The translations under genes were made by a program, and so were the position numbers. Below the pieces are notes generated by a model. The model was not told the DNA's origin. It ran no database searches and saw nothing but the letters and a program-made list of their open reading frames with translations. 45,832 bases of DNA from the NCBI GenBank assembly GCA_017467805.1, contig JAFUKJ010000112.1, positions 1-45,832 on the forward strand, written 5' to 3'. This document shows, piece by piece, positions 9,136-18,388 of the stretch. This stretch comes from Lachnospiraceae bacterium (lineage in GTDB: Bacteria; Bacillota; Clostridia; Lachnospirales; Lachnospiraceae). The first letter of the stretch is position 1; every line of letters begins with the position of its first letter.

Positions 9136-10557
9136 ATGGGTAGAAAAAGTGATACCGTTATTAAGAATTTTACAGAGAAGTATACAAAGGTTTGTATAGA
9201 TAATAATGCAATTGATGTGAATTTATATGCGGAGCATGGTGTAAAGCGCGGACTCAGAGATAAGAATGGAAAAGGTGTATTGTCAGGATTGACTAATATT
9301 TCCCTGATTAAATCATCAGAGATGGTAGACGGAAAGAGTGTGCCTTGTGAGGGACAGCTTTATTATAGAGGCTATAATATCTATGATTTGGTTGCGGGCT
9401 TTAGGAATGACGGGCGACTGGGCTTTGATGAATGTGCGTATTTGTTGTTGTTTGGTTCACTGCCGACAGCTGACCAGCTGGCGGAGTTTAAGCAGACTTT
9501 AGGGTATAGCATGACGTTACCGACTAATTTCGTGCGTGATGTTATTATGAAGGCGCCAAGCCACGATATTATGAATTCGTTGACCAAGAGTGTACTGACG
9601 CTTGCGTCCTATGATGATAATGTATCAGATTTATCCTTGGATAATGTTCTTCGTCAGAGCTTGATGCTGATTAGTGTATTTCCAATGCTGTCAGTATATG
9701 GTTATCATGCTTATAACCACTACGAATGTGATGACAGCTTATATATTCACAGACCTGACCCGAGTCTGTCAACAGCGGAGAATTTGTTGCGCTTGTTAAG
9801 ACCTGATAAGAAATACAGTGAGCTTGAAGCAAGTGTGCTGGATGCAGCACTGGTGCTTCATATGGAGCATGGCGGCGGTAATAATTCGACTTTTACCACC
9901 AGAGTTGTAACAAGTTCGGGCTCTGATACTTATTCGGTTATTGCAGCAGCATTATCCTCTTTGAAGGGACCAAAGCATGGTGGTGCTAATATCAAGGTGG
10001 TACAGATGATGGAGGATTTGCGTCGCAATGTAAAGGATGTTACGGATGAGGCGCAGGTAAGAGAGTATCTGTATCGTTTGTTGAATAAGGAGGCTTTTGA
10101 CAGAAGTGGTTTGATTTACGGTATGGGACATGCCGTGTATTCTATTTCTGACCCGAGAGCCAAGATATTTAAGGGCTTTGTGGAACAGCTTGCATTTGAG
10201 AAGAAGCGTCATGATGATTTTGAGTTATATTCCATGATAGAGAGACTGGCGCCAGAGGTAATCGCTGAGAAGTGTAAGATTTACAAGGGCGTTAGCGCGA
10301 ATGTGGACTTCTATAGCGGATTTGTATATAGTATGCTGGATATTCCGCTGGAGCTTTATACACCAATCTTTGCGATAGCGAGAATTGTCGGCTGGAGTGC
10401 GCATCGTATGGAGGAGCTGATTAATGTAGATAAGATTATCAGACCTGCATATATGAGTATTGCACAGCTTCGACCATATCATACCTTGAAGGAGCGTTCG
10501 ACACCTATTCTGGATGATAATGCGGAGCCGATGTATAAGCTGCCGATGAATGAATAA
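9136..10557 (+). CDS. gltA: Citrate synthase (citrate/2-methylcitrate synthase family)
   Basis: It condenses oxaloacetate and acetyl-CoA to citrate in the cytosol; in a fermentative anaerobe this mainly serves 2-oxoglutarate and glutamate supply. At 473 residues it is slightly long because of an N-terminal extension of about 40 residues. The catalytic residues are visible: His in PKHGGAN, His in GMGHAVYSISDPRA, and Asp in VDFYSGFVYSMLDIP. An EHGGGNNSTFTTR segment is characteristic of the clostridial form. It has its own promoter and is monocistronic; no aconitase or isocitrate dehydrogenase gene is adjacent. A methylcitrate activity cannot be excluded from sequence alone. Confidence 0.93.
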   Translation: MGRKSDTVIKNFTEKYTKVCIDNNAIDVNLYAEHGVKRGLRDKNGKGVLSGLTNISLIKSSEMVDGKSVPCEGQLYYRGYNIYDLVAGFRNDGRLGFDECAYLLLFGSLPTADQLAEFKQTLGYSMTLPTNFVRDVIMKAPSHDIMNSLTKSVLTLASYDDNVSDLSLDNVLRQSLMLISVFPMLSVYGYHAYNHYECDDSLYIHRPDPSLSTAENLLRLLRPDKKYSELEASVLDAALVLHMEHGGGNNSTFTTRVVTSSGSDTYSVIAAALSSLKGPKHGGANIKVVQMMEDLRRNVKDVTDEAQVREYLYRLLNKEAFDRSGLIYGMGHAVYSISDPRAKIFKGFVEQLAFEKKRHDDFELYSMIERLAPEVIAEKCKIYKGVSANVDFYSGFVYSMLDIPLELYTPIFAIARIVGWSAHRMEELINVDKIIRPAYMSIAQLRPYHTLKERSTPILDDNAEPMYKLPMNE

Positions 10558-10593
10558 ATTAATTTAATAAATTTAATAAATTCTTAAAATGTG

Positions 10594-10622
10594 TTGATTT
10601 TTAAAAAACACGGTGCTACAAT
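10594..10622 (+). promoter_or_regulatory. Promoter of the rimP-nusA-infB operon
   Basis: TTGATT (10594-10599), a 17-bp spacer and TACAAT (10617-10622) preceded by TG at 10614-10615, an extended -10. Transcription should start near 10629, upstream of the hairpin at 10651, leaving a leader of about 100 nt. Confidence 0.75.
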
Positions 10623-10650
10623 ATTATTAGATTTAATAATGCTTGATGAT

Positions 10651-10684
10651 AAGAGTGGGCTTGCAAGTCCACTCTTTAGTTTTG
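10651..10684 (+). terminator. Leader terminator (candidate attenuator) upstream of rimP
   Basis: AAGAGTGGG (10651-10659) pairs with TCCACTCTT around CTTG/CAAG, followed by a broken T tract (TAGTTTTG). It lies downstream of the predicted promoter at 10594-10622, so it is inside the operon leader as well as after gltA. The interrupted U tract suggests a weak, factor-dependent terminator. From memory, NusA-dependent termination in the equivalent leader has been reported for Bacillus subtilis, which would allow NusA to limit its own synthesis. Confidence 0.6.
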
Positions 10685-10729
10685 TAAAACATTTAATCTA
10701 TGAAAACTGAATAAAGGAAAGGTGAAAAG

Positions 10730-11194
10730 ATGGCGAAGAAAGACACGTATGAGTCACGCGCAGAGGAACTTCTGCAGCCGATTGTGGAAGCAAACGGATG
10801 TGAGATTTATGATGTTGAGTATGTCAAGGAAGGTTCCGAGTGGTATTTGAGAGCCTATATTGACAAAGAGGGCGGTGTAAATATCGTCGATTGTGAGAAT
10901 GTAAGCCGTGCATTTTCAGAGAAGCTGGATGAAGTGGATTTCATTTCGGAGGCGTATATTCTGGAGGTGAGCAGTCCTGGACTTGGAAGAGCTTTGAAGA
11001 AGGACCGACATCTGGAGAAGAGTATTGGAGAAGAGGTGGAGCTTAAGACCTATAAGCCCATCGACAGGCAAAAGGATTTTGCAGGTATTCTAAAGAGCTT
11101 TGATAAGGATACCGTTACAATAGAAACAGAGGAAAAAGAAATAGTCTTTGCAAAGTCTGATATTGCGATTATCAGATTGGCATTGGATTTTTAG
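10730..11194 (+). CDS. rimP: Ribosome maturation factor RimP
   Basis: RimP helps 30S subunit assembly. The 154-residue chain has the typical length, with an N-terminal alpha/beta domain (CEIYDVEYVKEGSEWYLRAY) containing the VSSPGLGRALKK signature (about 80-92) and a C-terminal SH3-like domain. A ribosome binding site AAAGG precedes the ATG. It is the first gene of the rimP-nusA-ylxR-ylxQ-infB-rbfA operon, an order conserved across Firmicutes. Confidence 0.95.
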   Translation: MAKKDTYESRAEELLQPIVEANGCEIYDVEYVKEGSEWYLRAYIDKEGGVNIVDCENVSRAFSEKLDEVDFISEAYILEVSSPGLGRALKKDRHLEKSIGEEVELKTYKPIDRQKDFAGILKSFDKDTVTIETEEKEIVFAKSDIAIIRLALDF

Positions 11195-11214
11195 CATAGG
11201 AGGTATATAGGAAA

Positions 11215-12378
11215 ATGAACAAAGAATTATTGGAAGCACTCAATATTTTAGAGAAGGAGAAGGAGATTAGCAAGGAGACCTTGTTTGAAGCAATCGAGAA
11301 TTCTCTTATGACTGCTTGCAAGAACCATTTTGGAAAGGCAGATAACATCACAGTACAGATAGACAGAGAGACTTGTGACTTCTTATGCTACGCTACGAAG
11401 GAAATCGTTGCTACTCCTGAAGAGGTAGAGGATGACGTATTACAGATTTGCATTGATGACGCTGTAAAGATTTCCAAGAAGGCTGTTATTGGTGAGACAA
11501 TTAATGTTGAGATTAAGTCTAAGGAGTTTGGACGTATCGCGACACAGAATGCTAAGAACGTAATCTTACAGAAGATTCGTGAAGAGGAGAGAAGTGTTGT
11601 ATACAACCAGTTCTACGAGAAGGAAAAGGACGTAGTAACAGGTATTGTACAGCGTTATTCAGGAAGAAATATCAGTATTGACCTTGGTAAGGCAGATGCA
11701 TTGTTGAATGAGTCTGAGCAGGTTAAGGGTGAGGTATTCCGTCCAACAGAGCGTATTAAGGTATATATTGTAGAGGTTAAGAATACACCAAAGGGACCTA
11801 AGATTATGGTCAGCAGAACACATCCTGAGCTTGTAAAGAGACTTTTCGAGGCTGAGGTTACAGAGATTAAGGATGGAACAGTTGAGATTATGAGCATTGC
11901 CCGTGAGGCAGGCAGCAGAACAAAGATTGCTGTTAGAACAAATAATCCTAACGTAGATGCAGTTGGTGCATGTGTAGGTATTAACGGTGCCAGAGTAAAT
12001 GCAATTGTTGAAGAGCTTCGTGGTGAGAAGATTGATATTGTGAACTGGGATGAGAATCCAGGTAACTTTATTCAGAATGCATTATCACCAGCTAAGATTG
12101 TAGCAGTATTTGCTGACCCTGATGAGAAGACAGCGAAGGTCGTTGTACCTGATTATCAGTTATCACTTGCGATTGGTAAGGAAGGACAGAATGCAAGACT
12201 TGCTGCAAGACTTACAGGATATAAGATTGATATCAAGTCAGAGACACAGGCGAAGGATGCAGAAGGCTTCCGCTATGAAGACTATATGTATGATGAAGAA
12301 GGCGACGTATACTACGAAGAGGATGAGTACATCGAGGAAGAAGTAGTAGAAGAAGCTGCCGAAGAGACAGAGGAATAA
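11215..12378 (+). CDS. nusA: Transcription termination/antitermination factor NusA
   Basis: NusA binds RNA polymerase and nascent RNA and modulates pausing and termination. Domains in order: N-terminal polymerase-binding domain (1-125), S1 (about 135-200, around GRNISIDLGKAD), KH1 (GACVGINGARVNAIV) and KH2 (LAIGKEGQNARLAARLTGYKI, about 315-340), then an acidic Glu-rich tail (about 355-387). The short, unstructured acidic tail instead of C-terminal repeats is usual in Firmicutes. It starts 20 nt after rimP behind AGGAGG. Confidence 0.97.
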   Translation: MNKELLEALNILEKEKEISKETLFEAIENSLMTACKNHFGKADNITVQIDRETCDFLCYATKEIVATPEEVEDDVLQICIDDAVKISKKAVIGETINVEIKSKEFGRIATQNAKNVILQKIREEERSVVYNQFYEKEKDVVTGIVQRYSGRNISIDLGKADALLNESEQVKGEVFRPTERIKVYIVEVKNTPKGPKIMVSRTHPELVKRLFEAEVTEIKDGTVEIMSIAREAGSRTKIAVRTNNPNVDAVGACVGINGARVNAIVEELRGEKIDIVNWDENPGNFIQNALSPAKIVAVFADPDEKTAKVVVPDYQLSLAIGKEGQNARLAARLTGYKIDIKSETQAKDAEGFRYEDYMYDEEGDVYYEEDEYIEEEVVEEAAEETEE

Positions 12379-12379
12379 T

Positions 12380-12652
12380 ATGGCTAAGAAGATTCCGTTA
12401 AGACAGTGCATTGGCTGTGGTGAGATGAAGAGTAAGAAAGAAATGTTTCGCGTTCTCAAGACTGAGGACGAAGGAATTATCTTGGATGTGACAGGCAAGA
12501 AGAACGGCAGAGGCGCATATATATGCGGTAATGCAGAATGTCTGGTAAAGGCAAAGAAGACCAAGGGGCTGGACAGATCATTTAAGATGCCCGTTGCAGA
12601 GGAAGTCTACGACAGCTTGATAAAGGAGATTGAGACACTTGAATCCAAATAA
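12380..12652 (+). CDS. ylxR: YlxR-family protein (RNase P modulator RnpM)
   Basis: A 90-residue basic protein of the YlxR family, with the N-terminal RQCIGCGE motif and the family signature GRGAYIC near residue 50. Its Bacillus homologue has been described as binding the RNase P RNA and modulating its activity. It starts 1 nt after the nusA stop codon, so the two are translationally coupled, and its 3' end overlaps the start of ylxQ. Confidence 0.92.
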   Translation: MAKKIPLRQCIGCGEMKSKKEMFRVLKTEDEGIILDVTGKKNGRGAYICGNAECLVKAKKTKGLDRSFKMPVAEEVYDSLIKEIETLESK

Positions 12653-12953
12653 GATATATTCACTGCTTGGACTTGCGACCAAGGCAGGAAAGGTAGTAAG
12701 CGGAGAATTTGCAACTGAAAAGAGTGTGAAGAGCGGTACAGCGTGGCTGGTGCTGGTGTCAGAGGAGGCTTCCGATAATACAAAGAAGCTTTTTAATGAC
12801 AAGTGCAAATTTTACGAAGTTCCGATTTACTGCTTCGGGACGAAAGATATGTTAGGGCATGCAATTGGTAAAGCGATGCGTTCATCGCTGGCAATTACGG
12901 ATGAAGGCTTTGCCAAAGCAATTGTAAAGCTGATGGAACAAGATAAGTCTTAA
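12639..12953 (+). CDS. ylxQ: L7Ae/L30e-family RNA-binding protein YlxQ
   Basis: A small ribosomal L7Ae-like protein expected to bind kink-turn RNA; its cellular role is not well defined. I chose the TTG at 12639 because AAAGGAG (12622-12628) then lies 10 nt upstream; the earlier TTG at 12630 is too close to that site. From there the protein has 104 residues and begins with the familiar KIYSLLGLATKAGKVVSGE. It overlaps ylxR by 14 nt, as in other Firmicutes. Confidence 0.88.
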   Translation: MNPNKIYSLLGLATKAGKVVSGEFATEKSVKSGTAWLVLVSEEASDNTKKLFNDKCKFYEVPIYCFGTKDMLGHAIGKAMRSSLAITDEGFAKAIVKLMEQDKS

Positions 12954-12986
12954 GATAAGTAATGAGACGTAGAAAAGAGGATAATA

Positions 12987-15974
12987 ATGGCAAAAATTAA
13001 AGTTTATGAACTTGCACAGGAGTTGAATATGCAGAGCAAAGACCTCCTGGCAGTACTGAAAGATAAAGGTATAGAAGTTAAAAATCATATGAGCGTGCTT
13101 GAGGATGAGCAGGTAAGCGTTGCAAGAGCTGCAATGAAGAAGCCTGCAAGTGCAGAAGCACCTGCAAAGGCAGAGGCAAAAAAGGCGGAAGCACCTAAGG
13201 CTGAAGCAGAGCCAGTGAAAAAGAAAAAGAGTATCATCTTTGTAAGTAATCCACAAAATTCAAAGATGCCAGGAGCACAGGTTCCAAAGCAGCCTGCAAA
13301 GCCAGCTCCAAAGCCTGCACCAAAGGCAGCACCTGCGCCAGCACCTAAGGCAGCAGAGCCTGTAAAGCCACAGGTAGAGGTAAAGCCAGTGGAAAAACCA
13401 GTAGTTAAGGTAGAAGAACCAAAGGTAGTAGAAACACCGGTAGTTAAGGTAGAAGAGCCAGTGGAAGCACCTGTTGTTAAGGCAGAGACACCTGTAAAGG
13501 CAGAGGCACCTAAGGCAGCAGAAGTACAGCAGGAGAAGAAGCCACAGACAGATAGCAAGCCTTCTTACGATAGCAATCGAGATAATAATCGTGATAATAA
13601 CCGCGAGCGCAGACCATTTGATGGCAATCGTGACAATAACCGCGGTGATAATCGCGAGCGCAGACCATTTGATGGCAATCGTGATAATAATCGTGGTGAC
13701 AGAAAGCCATTTGATGGCAATCGTGATAATAACCGCGGAGACAGAAAGCCATTTGATGGCAATCGTGATAATAATCGTGGAGATAGAAAGCCATTTGATG
13801 GTAATCGTGATAATAACCGCGGAGATAGAAAGCCATTTGACGGCAATCGCAGAAACGATGGAAGATCATTTGATAACAATAGAAATCAGAATAGCAGACC
13901 TGGTCAGGGCGGATTCCAGAATCGTGGCATGATGAATAAGGATGACATGATGGATAAGGATAGAGACCAGAGAGGCGGCAGAGGCAGCTATGGTAACAAA
14001 GCTGGTGCAAAGGGCGGCAAGTCAGGATTTATTCCAGATGGTCCTATGATGGAGCCAGAGAAGCATAGAGACGAAGAGAAGCGTCGTATCAGCCAGGAGA
14101 AGGATAAGAAGAATAAGAAAGATCTTATCTACGAAGATGATGGCGATATGAAGAATCTTAAGAACAAGCCAGGCAAGTTCATTAAGCCTGAGAAGAAGCC
14201 TGTGGAGCAGGTTGAGGAGCAGATTAAGGTTATTACTCTTCCTGAGAAGCTTACGATTAAGGAGCTTGCTGATAAGATGAAGATGCAGCCTTCTGTTATC
14301 GTTAAGAAGCTTTTCTTACAGGGACAGATTGTAACTGTTAATCAGGAAATTTCCTATGAAGAAGCTGAGAATATCGCAATTGAATATGATATCATCTGCG
14401 AGCAGGAGGTTAAGGTTGACGTAATCGAAGAACTCCTGAAGGAGGATGAAGAGCAGGAAGAGAACTTAGTAAAGAGACCACCTGTTATCTGTGTAATGGG
14501 ACACGTTGACCACGGTAAGACATCTCTTCTTGATGCCATCAGAAAGACAAATGTTACAGATAAAGAGGCTGGTGGTATTACACAGCACATTGGTGCTTAT
14601 ACTGTTAATGTAAACGGAGAGAAGATTACATTCCTTGATACACCTGGACATGAGGCGTTTACAGCTATGCGTATGCGTGGTGCCAATGCTACAGATATTG
14701 CAATTCTTGTAGTTGCAGCAGATGATGGTGTTATGCCACAGACTGTTGAGGCGATTAACCATGCAAAGGCAGCAGGTATCGAGATTATCGTTGCAGTTAA
14801 CAAGATTGATAAGCCAGGCGCTAATATTGACAGAGTTAAGCAGGAGTTAACAGAGTATGAACTCGTAGCAGAGGATTGGGGTGGAAGTACTGTATTTGCA
14901 CCTGTATCTGCTAAGAATGGCGAAGGTATTGAAGAACTTCTGGAAATGATTGTTTTAACAGCTGAAATGCTTGAGTTAAAGGCAAATCCTAACAGACGTG
15001 CAAGGGGGCTTGTAATCGAGGCTGAGCTGGATAAGGGCCGTGGTCCTGTAGCAACTATCCTTGTACAGAAGGGTACTTTGAAGGTTGGAGACTTTATTTC
15101 AGCAGGTGCTGCAAGTGGTAAGGTTCGTGCTATGGTTGATGATAAGGGTAGAAGAATCAAGGAAGCTGATCCGTCTACACCTGTAGAGATTCTTGGATTA
15201 AATGATGTACCAAATGCAGGAGAGATTTTCCTTGCACATGCAAATGATAAGGATGCGAAGTACTACGCAGAAACCTTCGTTGCACAGAATAAGGAGAAGT
15301 TATTAGAGGATACTAAGGCTAAGATGTCTCTTGATGATTTGTTCTCTAAGATTCAGGCTGGTAACCTTAAGGAGCTTAACCTTATTATCAAGGCTGACGT
15401 TCAGGGTAGTGTAGAGGCTGTTAAGCAGAGTCTTATGAAGCTTTCTAATGAGGAAGTAGTTGTTAAGTGTATCCACGGTGGTGTAGGTGCAATTAACGAA
15501 TCAGACGTAATCCTTGCATCTGCATCTAATGCGATTATCATTGGATTTAATGTTCGTCCTGATGCTATGGCTAAGACAACAGCTGAGCGCGAGGGCGTAG
15601 ATGTAAGACTTTATAAGGTTATTTACCAGGCTATTGAGGATATCGAGGCAGCTATGAAGGGGATGCTTGATCCTGTATTTGAAGAGAAGATTATCGGTCA
15701 TGCTGAGGTAAGACAGATTTTCAAGGCATCTGCAATTGGTAATATCGCAGGTTCTTACGTCCTTGACGGTACATTCCAGAGAGGCTGTAAGGTTCGTATC
15801 ACTCGTGAAGGCGAGCAGATTTACGAAGGTGAGCTTGCTTCATTGAAGAGATTTAAGGATGATGTTAAGGAAGTTAAGTCAGGCTTTGAGTGTGGTCTTG
15901 TATTTGACGGATTTGACAGCATGCAGGAATTTGATATTGTAGAAGCGTATATTATGGTAGAGGTTCCACGATGA
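12987..15974 (+). CDS. infB: Translation initiation factor IF-2
   Basis: This GTPase delivers initiator tRNA to the 30S subunit. The 995 residues comprise an IF2N helical module (1-55), a long disordered basic region (about 55-400) with Pro/Ala/Lys-rich and Arg/Asn/Asp-rich repeats, a second IF2N module (about 415-470), and the G domain beginning near 505. The G domain shows [22 protein letters not shown] and NKIDK; domains II-IV follow. Length is at the upper end for the family because of the repeat region. It overlaps rbfA by 4 nt. Confidence 0.97.
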   Translation: MAKIKVYELAQELNMQSKDLLAVLKDKGIEVKNHMSVLEDEQVSVARAAMKKPASAEAPAKAEAKKAEAPKAEAEPVKKKKSIIFVSNPQNSKMPGAQVPKQPAKPAPKPAPKAAPAPAPKAAEPVKPQVEVKPVEKPVVKVEEPKVVETPVVKVEEPVEAPVVKAETPVKAEAPKAAEVQQEKKPQTDSKPSYDSNRDNNRDNNRERRPFDGNRDNNRGDNRERRPFDGNRDNNRGDRKPFDGNRDNNRGDRKPFDGNRDNNRGDRKPFDGNRDNNRGDRKPFDGNRRNDGRSFDNNRNQNSRPGQGGFQNRGMMNKDDMMDKDRDQRGGRGSYGNKAGAKGGKSGFIPDGPMMEPEKHRDEEKRRISQEKDKKNKKDLIYEDDGDMKNLKNKPGKFIKPEKKPVEQVEEQIKVITLPEKLTIKELADKMKMQPSVIVKKLFLQGQIVTVNQEISYEEAENIAIEYDIICEQEVKVDVIEELLKEDEEQEENLVKRPPVICVMGHVDHGKTSLLDAIRKTNVTDKEAGGITQHIGAYTVNVNGEKITFLDTPGHEAFTAMRMRGANATDIAILVVAADDGVMPQTVEAINHAKAAGIEIIVAVNKIDKPGANIDRVKQELTEYELVAEDWGGSTVFAPVSAKNGEGIEELLEMIVLTAEMLELKANPNRRARGLVIEAELDKGRGPVATILVQKGTLKVGDFISAGAASGKVRAMVDDKGRRIKEADPSTPVEILGLNDVPNAGEIFLAHANDKDAKYYAETFVAQNKEKLLEDTKAKMSLDDLFSKIQAGNLKELNLIIKADVQGSVEAVKQSLMKLSNEEVVVKCIHGGVGAINESDVILASASNAIIIGFNVRPDAMAKTTAEREGVDVRLYKVIYQAIEDIEAAMKGMLDPVFEEKIIGHAEVRQIFKASAIGNIAGSYVLDGTFQRGCKVRITREGEQIYEGELASLKRFKDDVKEVKSGFECGLVFDGFDSMQEFDIVEAYIMVEVPR
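13575..13844 (+). repeat. 42-bp tandem repeat in infB encoding an Arg/Asn/Asp-rich disordered region
   Basis: Two 51-nt units are followed by four 42-nt units. The 14-residue consensus is [14 protein letters not shown]; the first two units are 17 residues and contain RERRPFDG. The last four units are almost identical in protein and differ mainly at synonymous sites. This resembles RGG-like RNA-binding or condensate-forming tracts and could vary in copy number between strains. Confidence 0.9.
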
Positions 15975-16348
15975 GAAAAAATAGTGTAAAGAATACCCGT
16001 ATTAACGGGGAAGTGCATAGAGTTCTTGCAGAGATTATCCGTGGTGAGATTAAGGACCCGAGAATTAATCCAATGACATCGGTTGTTGCTGTAGAGGTAG
16101 CACCTGATTTGAAGACCTGTAAGGCATGGATTAGTGTTCTTGGTAATGAAGAGTCTCAGCAGGATACTCTTAAGGGACTTAAGAGTGCAGAGGGATATAT
16201 TAAGAATCAACTGGCAAAGAAGATTAATCTTCGTAATACACCAGAGATTCGCTTTGTAATCGACCAGTCTATTGAGTATGGTGTAACCATGTCAAAGATG
16301 ATTGATGATGTAAATCGTGCTGATGATGAGAGGCATGTAGAAGATTAA
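15971..16348 (+). CDS. rbfA: Ribosome-binding factor A
   Basis: RbfA is a 30S maturation factor with a single KH-like domain. The 125-residue chain carries the family features [21 protein letters not shown] near the N-terminus (residues 9-29) and [18 protein letters not shown] (about 85-102). The ATG overlaps the infB stop as ATGA, giving translational coupling. A structured intergenic RNA begins 3 nt after its stop codon. Confidence 0.95.
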   Translation: MRKNSVKNTRINGEVHRVLAEIIRGEIKDPRINPMTSVVAVEVAPDLKTCKAWISVLGNEESQQDTLKGLKSAEGYIKNQLAKKINLRNTPEIRFVIDQSIEYGVTMSKMIDDVNRADDERHVED

Positions 16349-16351
16349 TTA

Positions 16352-16470
16352 TGTACACGAGTGCATGTGGAAAGTAGTAGCTTCGCTACATGCACTCGGT
16401 ACATGCGAGTAGACGTATGTCTACTCGGATTTGAGTGCCTCTGTGAGTGATTGCTCGCAGGGGCATACAT
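16352..16470 (+). ncRNA. Conserved structured RNA motif, copy A (upstream of nrnA)
   Basis: Stem 1 is TGTAC (16352-16356), bulged A57, CGAGTGCAT (16358-16366) paired with ATGCACTCG (16390-16398) and GTACA (16399-16403). A 10-nt one-sided internal loop GTGGAAAGTA (16367-16376) precedes the hairpin GTAGC-TTC-GCTAC (16377-16389). Hairpin 2 is CGAGTAGAC-GTAT-GTCTACTCG (16406-16427). After GATTT comes hairpin 3 with 12-bp arms (16436-16447 / 16454-16465). A second copy at 21055 shares the fold with compensating substitutions. Known families were not recognised. Confidence 0.8.
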
Positions 16471-16494
16471 TTTGACAATGAAAGGGTGATTTGT

Positions 16495-17442
16495 GTGTTG
16501 CACTTGCGTAAGGAATGCGAAGGGGCAAAAAGTATAGTGATATCGGGTCATATCAGACCTGATGGTGATTGTGTTGGCTCTTGTATGGCTGTGTATCTTT
16601 ATTTGAAGAAGATTATGCCAGAGGCAGATGTCCGTGTGTGCCTTGAACAACCACCAGAGATTTTTTCATGTATAAAGGATTTTGATAAGATTGATACAGA
16701 GTTTCAGATAGATGGCGAACCAGATGTTTTCATAGCATTGGATTGTGAGAAGACAAGACTTGGTGAGGCTGAAGCTGTTTTTGATAGAGCAAAGAAAACA
16801 ATTAATATTGACCATCATATCAGCAATGTAAAAGGCTGTGGTGAGGTGAATTATGTAGTGCCTGAGGCAAGCTCGGCATCGGAGCTGGTTTTTGATGTAT
16901 TAGAAGAGGAAGAAATGGATATGGAGATAGCAAAGGCTATTTACATAGGAATGATTCATGATACAGGAATATTCCAGTATTCTAATACTTCACCTAAGAC
17001 CTTACAGATAGCAGCAAAGCTGATAGGATATGGATTTGATTTTCCTGCACTAATTGATGAGACCTTCTATGAGAAGACCTATGTACAGAATCAAATTTTA
17101 GGCAGGGCGCTGTTAGAGAGCATTGTTTTCATGGATGGTAAGTGTATTGTAAGCTATGTGGATAGAAAGACAATGGATTTTTATCACGCAACCTCTAAGG
17201 ATTTAGATGGCGTGGTAAGCCAGCTTAGACTGACCAAGGGTGTAGAGTGTGCTATTTTTATGTATGAGATTGATACTTTGCAGTACAAGGTTAGTATGCG
17301 TTCCTGCAAATATGTGGATGTGAGCAAGGTGGCATCACAGTTTGGCGGAGGCGGTCACAAGAGGGCGGCAGGCTGTACCATGAACGGAACCTTCCATGAT
17401 GTGATTAACAATCTTTCGAGATATATTGAAGAACAGATGTAG
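16495..17442 (+). CDS. nrnA: Bifunctional oligoribonuclease/pAp phosphatase NrnA (DHH-DHHA1)
   Basis: NrnA degrades 2-5-nt RNA to mononucleotides and dephosphorylates pAp. Motifs in order: GHIRPDGDCVGS (DHH motif I), LDCEKTRLG, IDHHISN (the DHH motif), GMIHDTGIFQYSN, and the DHHA1 glycine motif GGGGHKRAAGC near the C-terminus. I placed the start at the GTG at 16495 because the GGGTGAT site (16483-16489) lies 5 nt upstream. The frame itself continues upstream into the structured RNA, which is unlikely to be coding. The protein is about 315 residues, normal for the family. It is followed closely by truB. Confidence 0.9.
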   Translation: MLHLRKECEGAKSIVISGHIRPDGDCVGSCMAVYLYLKKIMPEADVRVCLEQPPEIFSCIKDFDKIDTEFQIDGEPDVFIALDCEKTRLGEAEAVFDRAKKTINIDHHISNVKGCGEVNYVVPEASSASELVFDVLEEEEMDMEIAKAIYIGMIHDTGIFQYSNTSPKTLQIAAKLIGYGFDFPALIDETFYEKTYVQNQILGRALLESIVFMDGKCIVSYVDRKTMDFYHATSKDLDGVVSQLRLTKGVECAIFMYEIDTLQYKVSMRSCKYVDVSKVASQFGGGGHKRAAGCTMNGTFHDVINNLSRYIEEQM

Positions 17443-17470
17443 CTATATAACAGATAAAGGAAATGAATGC

Positions 17471-18376
17471 GTGATTAACGGAATTATAAATATATATAAG
17501 GAGGCTGGCTTCACATCACATGATGTGGTAGCTAAGCTTCGTGGAATAGTAAAGCAGAAGAAGATAGGGCATACGGGAACTTTGGACCCTGATGCAGTTG
17601 GTGTATTGCCAGTATGTTTTGGTAATGCAACAAAGCTTTGCGATATGCTGACAGATAAGAGCAAGGAATACGAGGCGTGTATGCTGCTTGGTGTTACGAC
17701 GGATACACTGGATATGAGTGGACAGATTTTGTCTGAAAGTAAGGTGGATGTATCGGAGGAGACGGTCAGAGAAGCAATTATGAGCTTTGTAGGTGGTTAT
17801 GACCAGATACCGCCGATGTATTCAGCACTTAAGGTTAATGGTAAGAAGCTTTATGAGCTTGCGAGAGAAGGTAAAGAGATTGAGCGTAAGCCAAGACGTG
17901 TAGAGATTCCAGATATAGAGATAGTAAGTATGCAATTGCCTGAGGTTGTGTTCAGAGTTAGCTGTTCTAAGGGGACTTATATTCGTTCCTTGTGTGCAGA
18001 TATAGGAGACAAGCTAGGCTGTGGTGCGGCAATGAAGAGTTTGAAGAGAACGAGAGTTGGCACCTTTAAGATAGAGGATTCTCTGACATTGGCACAGATT
18101 GAAGAGGTTATGGCAAAGGCATGTATAGAAGACTATGTACTGGCTTCTGATGAGGTATTTATGGAGTATCTTGGTGCAACGGTTAGACCAGAGTTTGACA
18201 AGGTGCTTGCGAATGGCAATAAGCTTATTTTCCCACAGCTTGAACTGGAGGAGAGTCGTCTGGTACAGGATGGGGAAATGATTAGAATATATAATAGTCA
18301 AAAGGTTTTTTCAGGGGTTTATGTGTATGAAAAGGCGGCAGGGTGTCTGAAGCCTTTTAAAATGTTTTTGACGTAG
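17471..18376 (+). CDS. truB: tRNA pseudouridine-55 synthase
   Basis: TruB converts U55 in the T-loop of tRNAs to pseudouridine. The catalytic Asp lies in HTGTLDPDAVGVLP; other family motifs are PPMYSALKVNGKKLYELAR and CSKGTYIRSLCADIG. The GTG at 17471 gives the standard N-terminus INGIINIYKEAGFTSHDVV, with AAAGGAAA about 7 nt upstream. At 301 residues it is full length, with a short C-terminal PUA-like region. It lies 28 nt after nrnA and 12 nt before ribF. Confidence 0.95.
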   Translation: MINGIINIYKEAGFTSHDVVAKLRGIVKQKKIGHTGTLDPDAVGVLPVCFGNATKLCDMLTDKSKEYEACMLLGVTTDTLDMSGQILSESKVDVSEETVREAIMSFVGGYDQIPPMYSALKVNGKKLYELAREGKEIERKPRRVEIPDIEIVSMQLPEVVFRVSCSKGTYIRSLCADIGDKLGCGAAMKSLKRTRVGTFKIEDSLTLAQIEEVMAKACIEDYVLASDEVFMEYLGATVRPEFDKVLANGNKLIFPQLELEESRLVQDGEMIRIYNSQKVFSGVYVYEKAAGCLKPFKMFLT

Positions 18377-18388
18377 AGGATATTGTAA

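Noticed and set aside
12882-13558. Minus-strand open frames opposite infB rich in Ala, Ser, Thr and Cys
   Set aside because: They are low-complexity shadows of the Lys/Ala/Pro-rich IF-2 linker on the coding strand.
13575-13844. CRISPR-like repeat array
   Set aside because: The repeats are contiguous without spacers and are in frame within infB.
16447-16494. Longer NrnA beginning at a GTG at 16447
   Set aside because: It lies within hairpin 3 of the conserved RNA motif and the encoded residues do not fit the family N-terminus.
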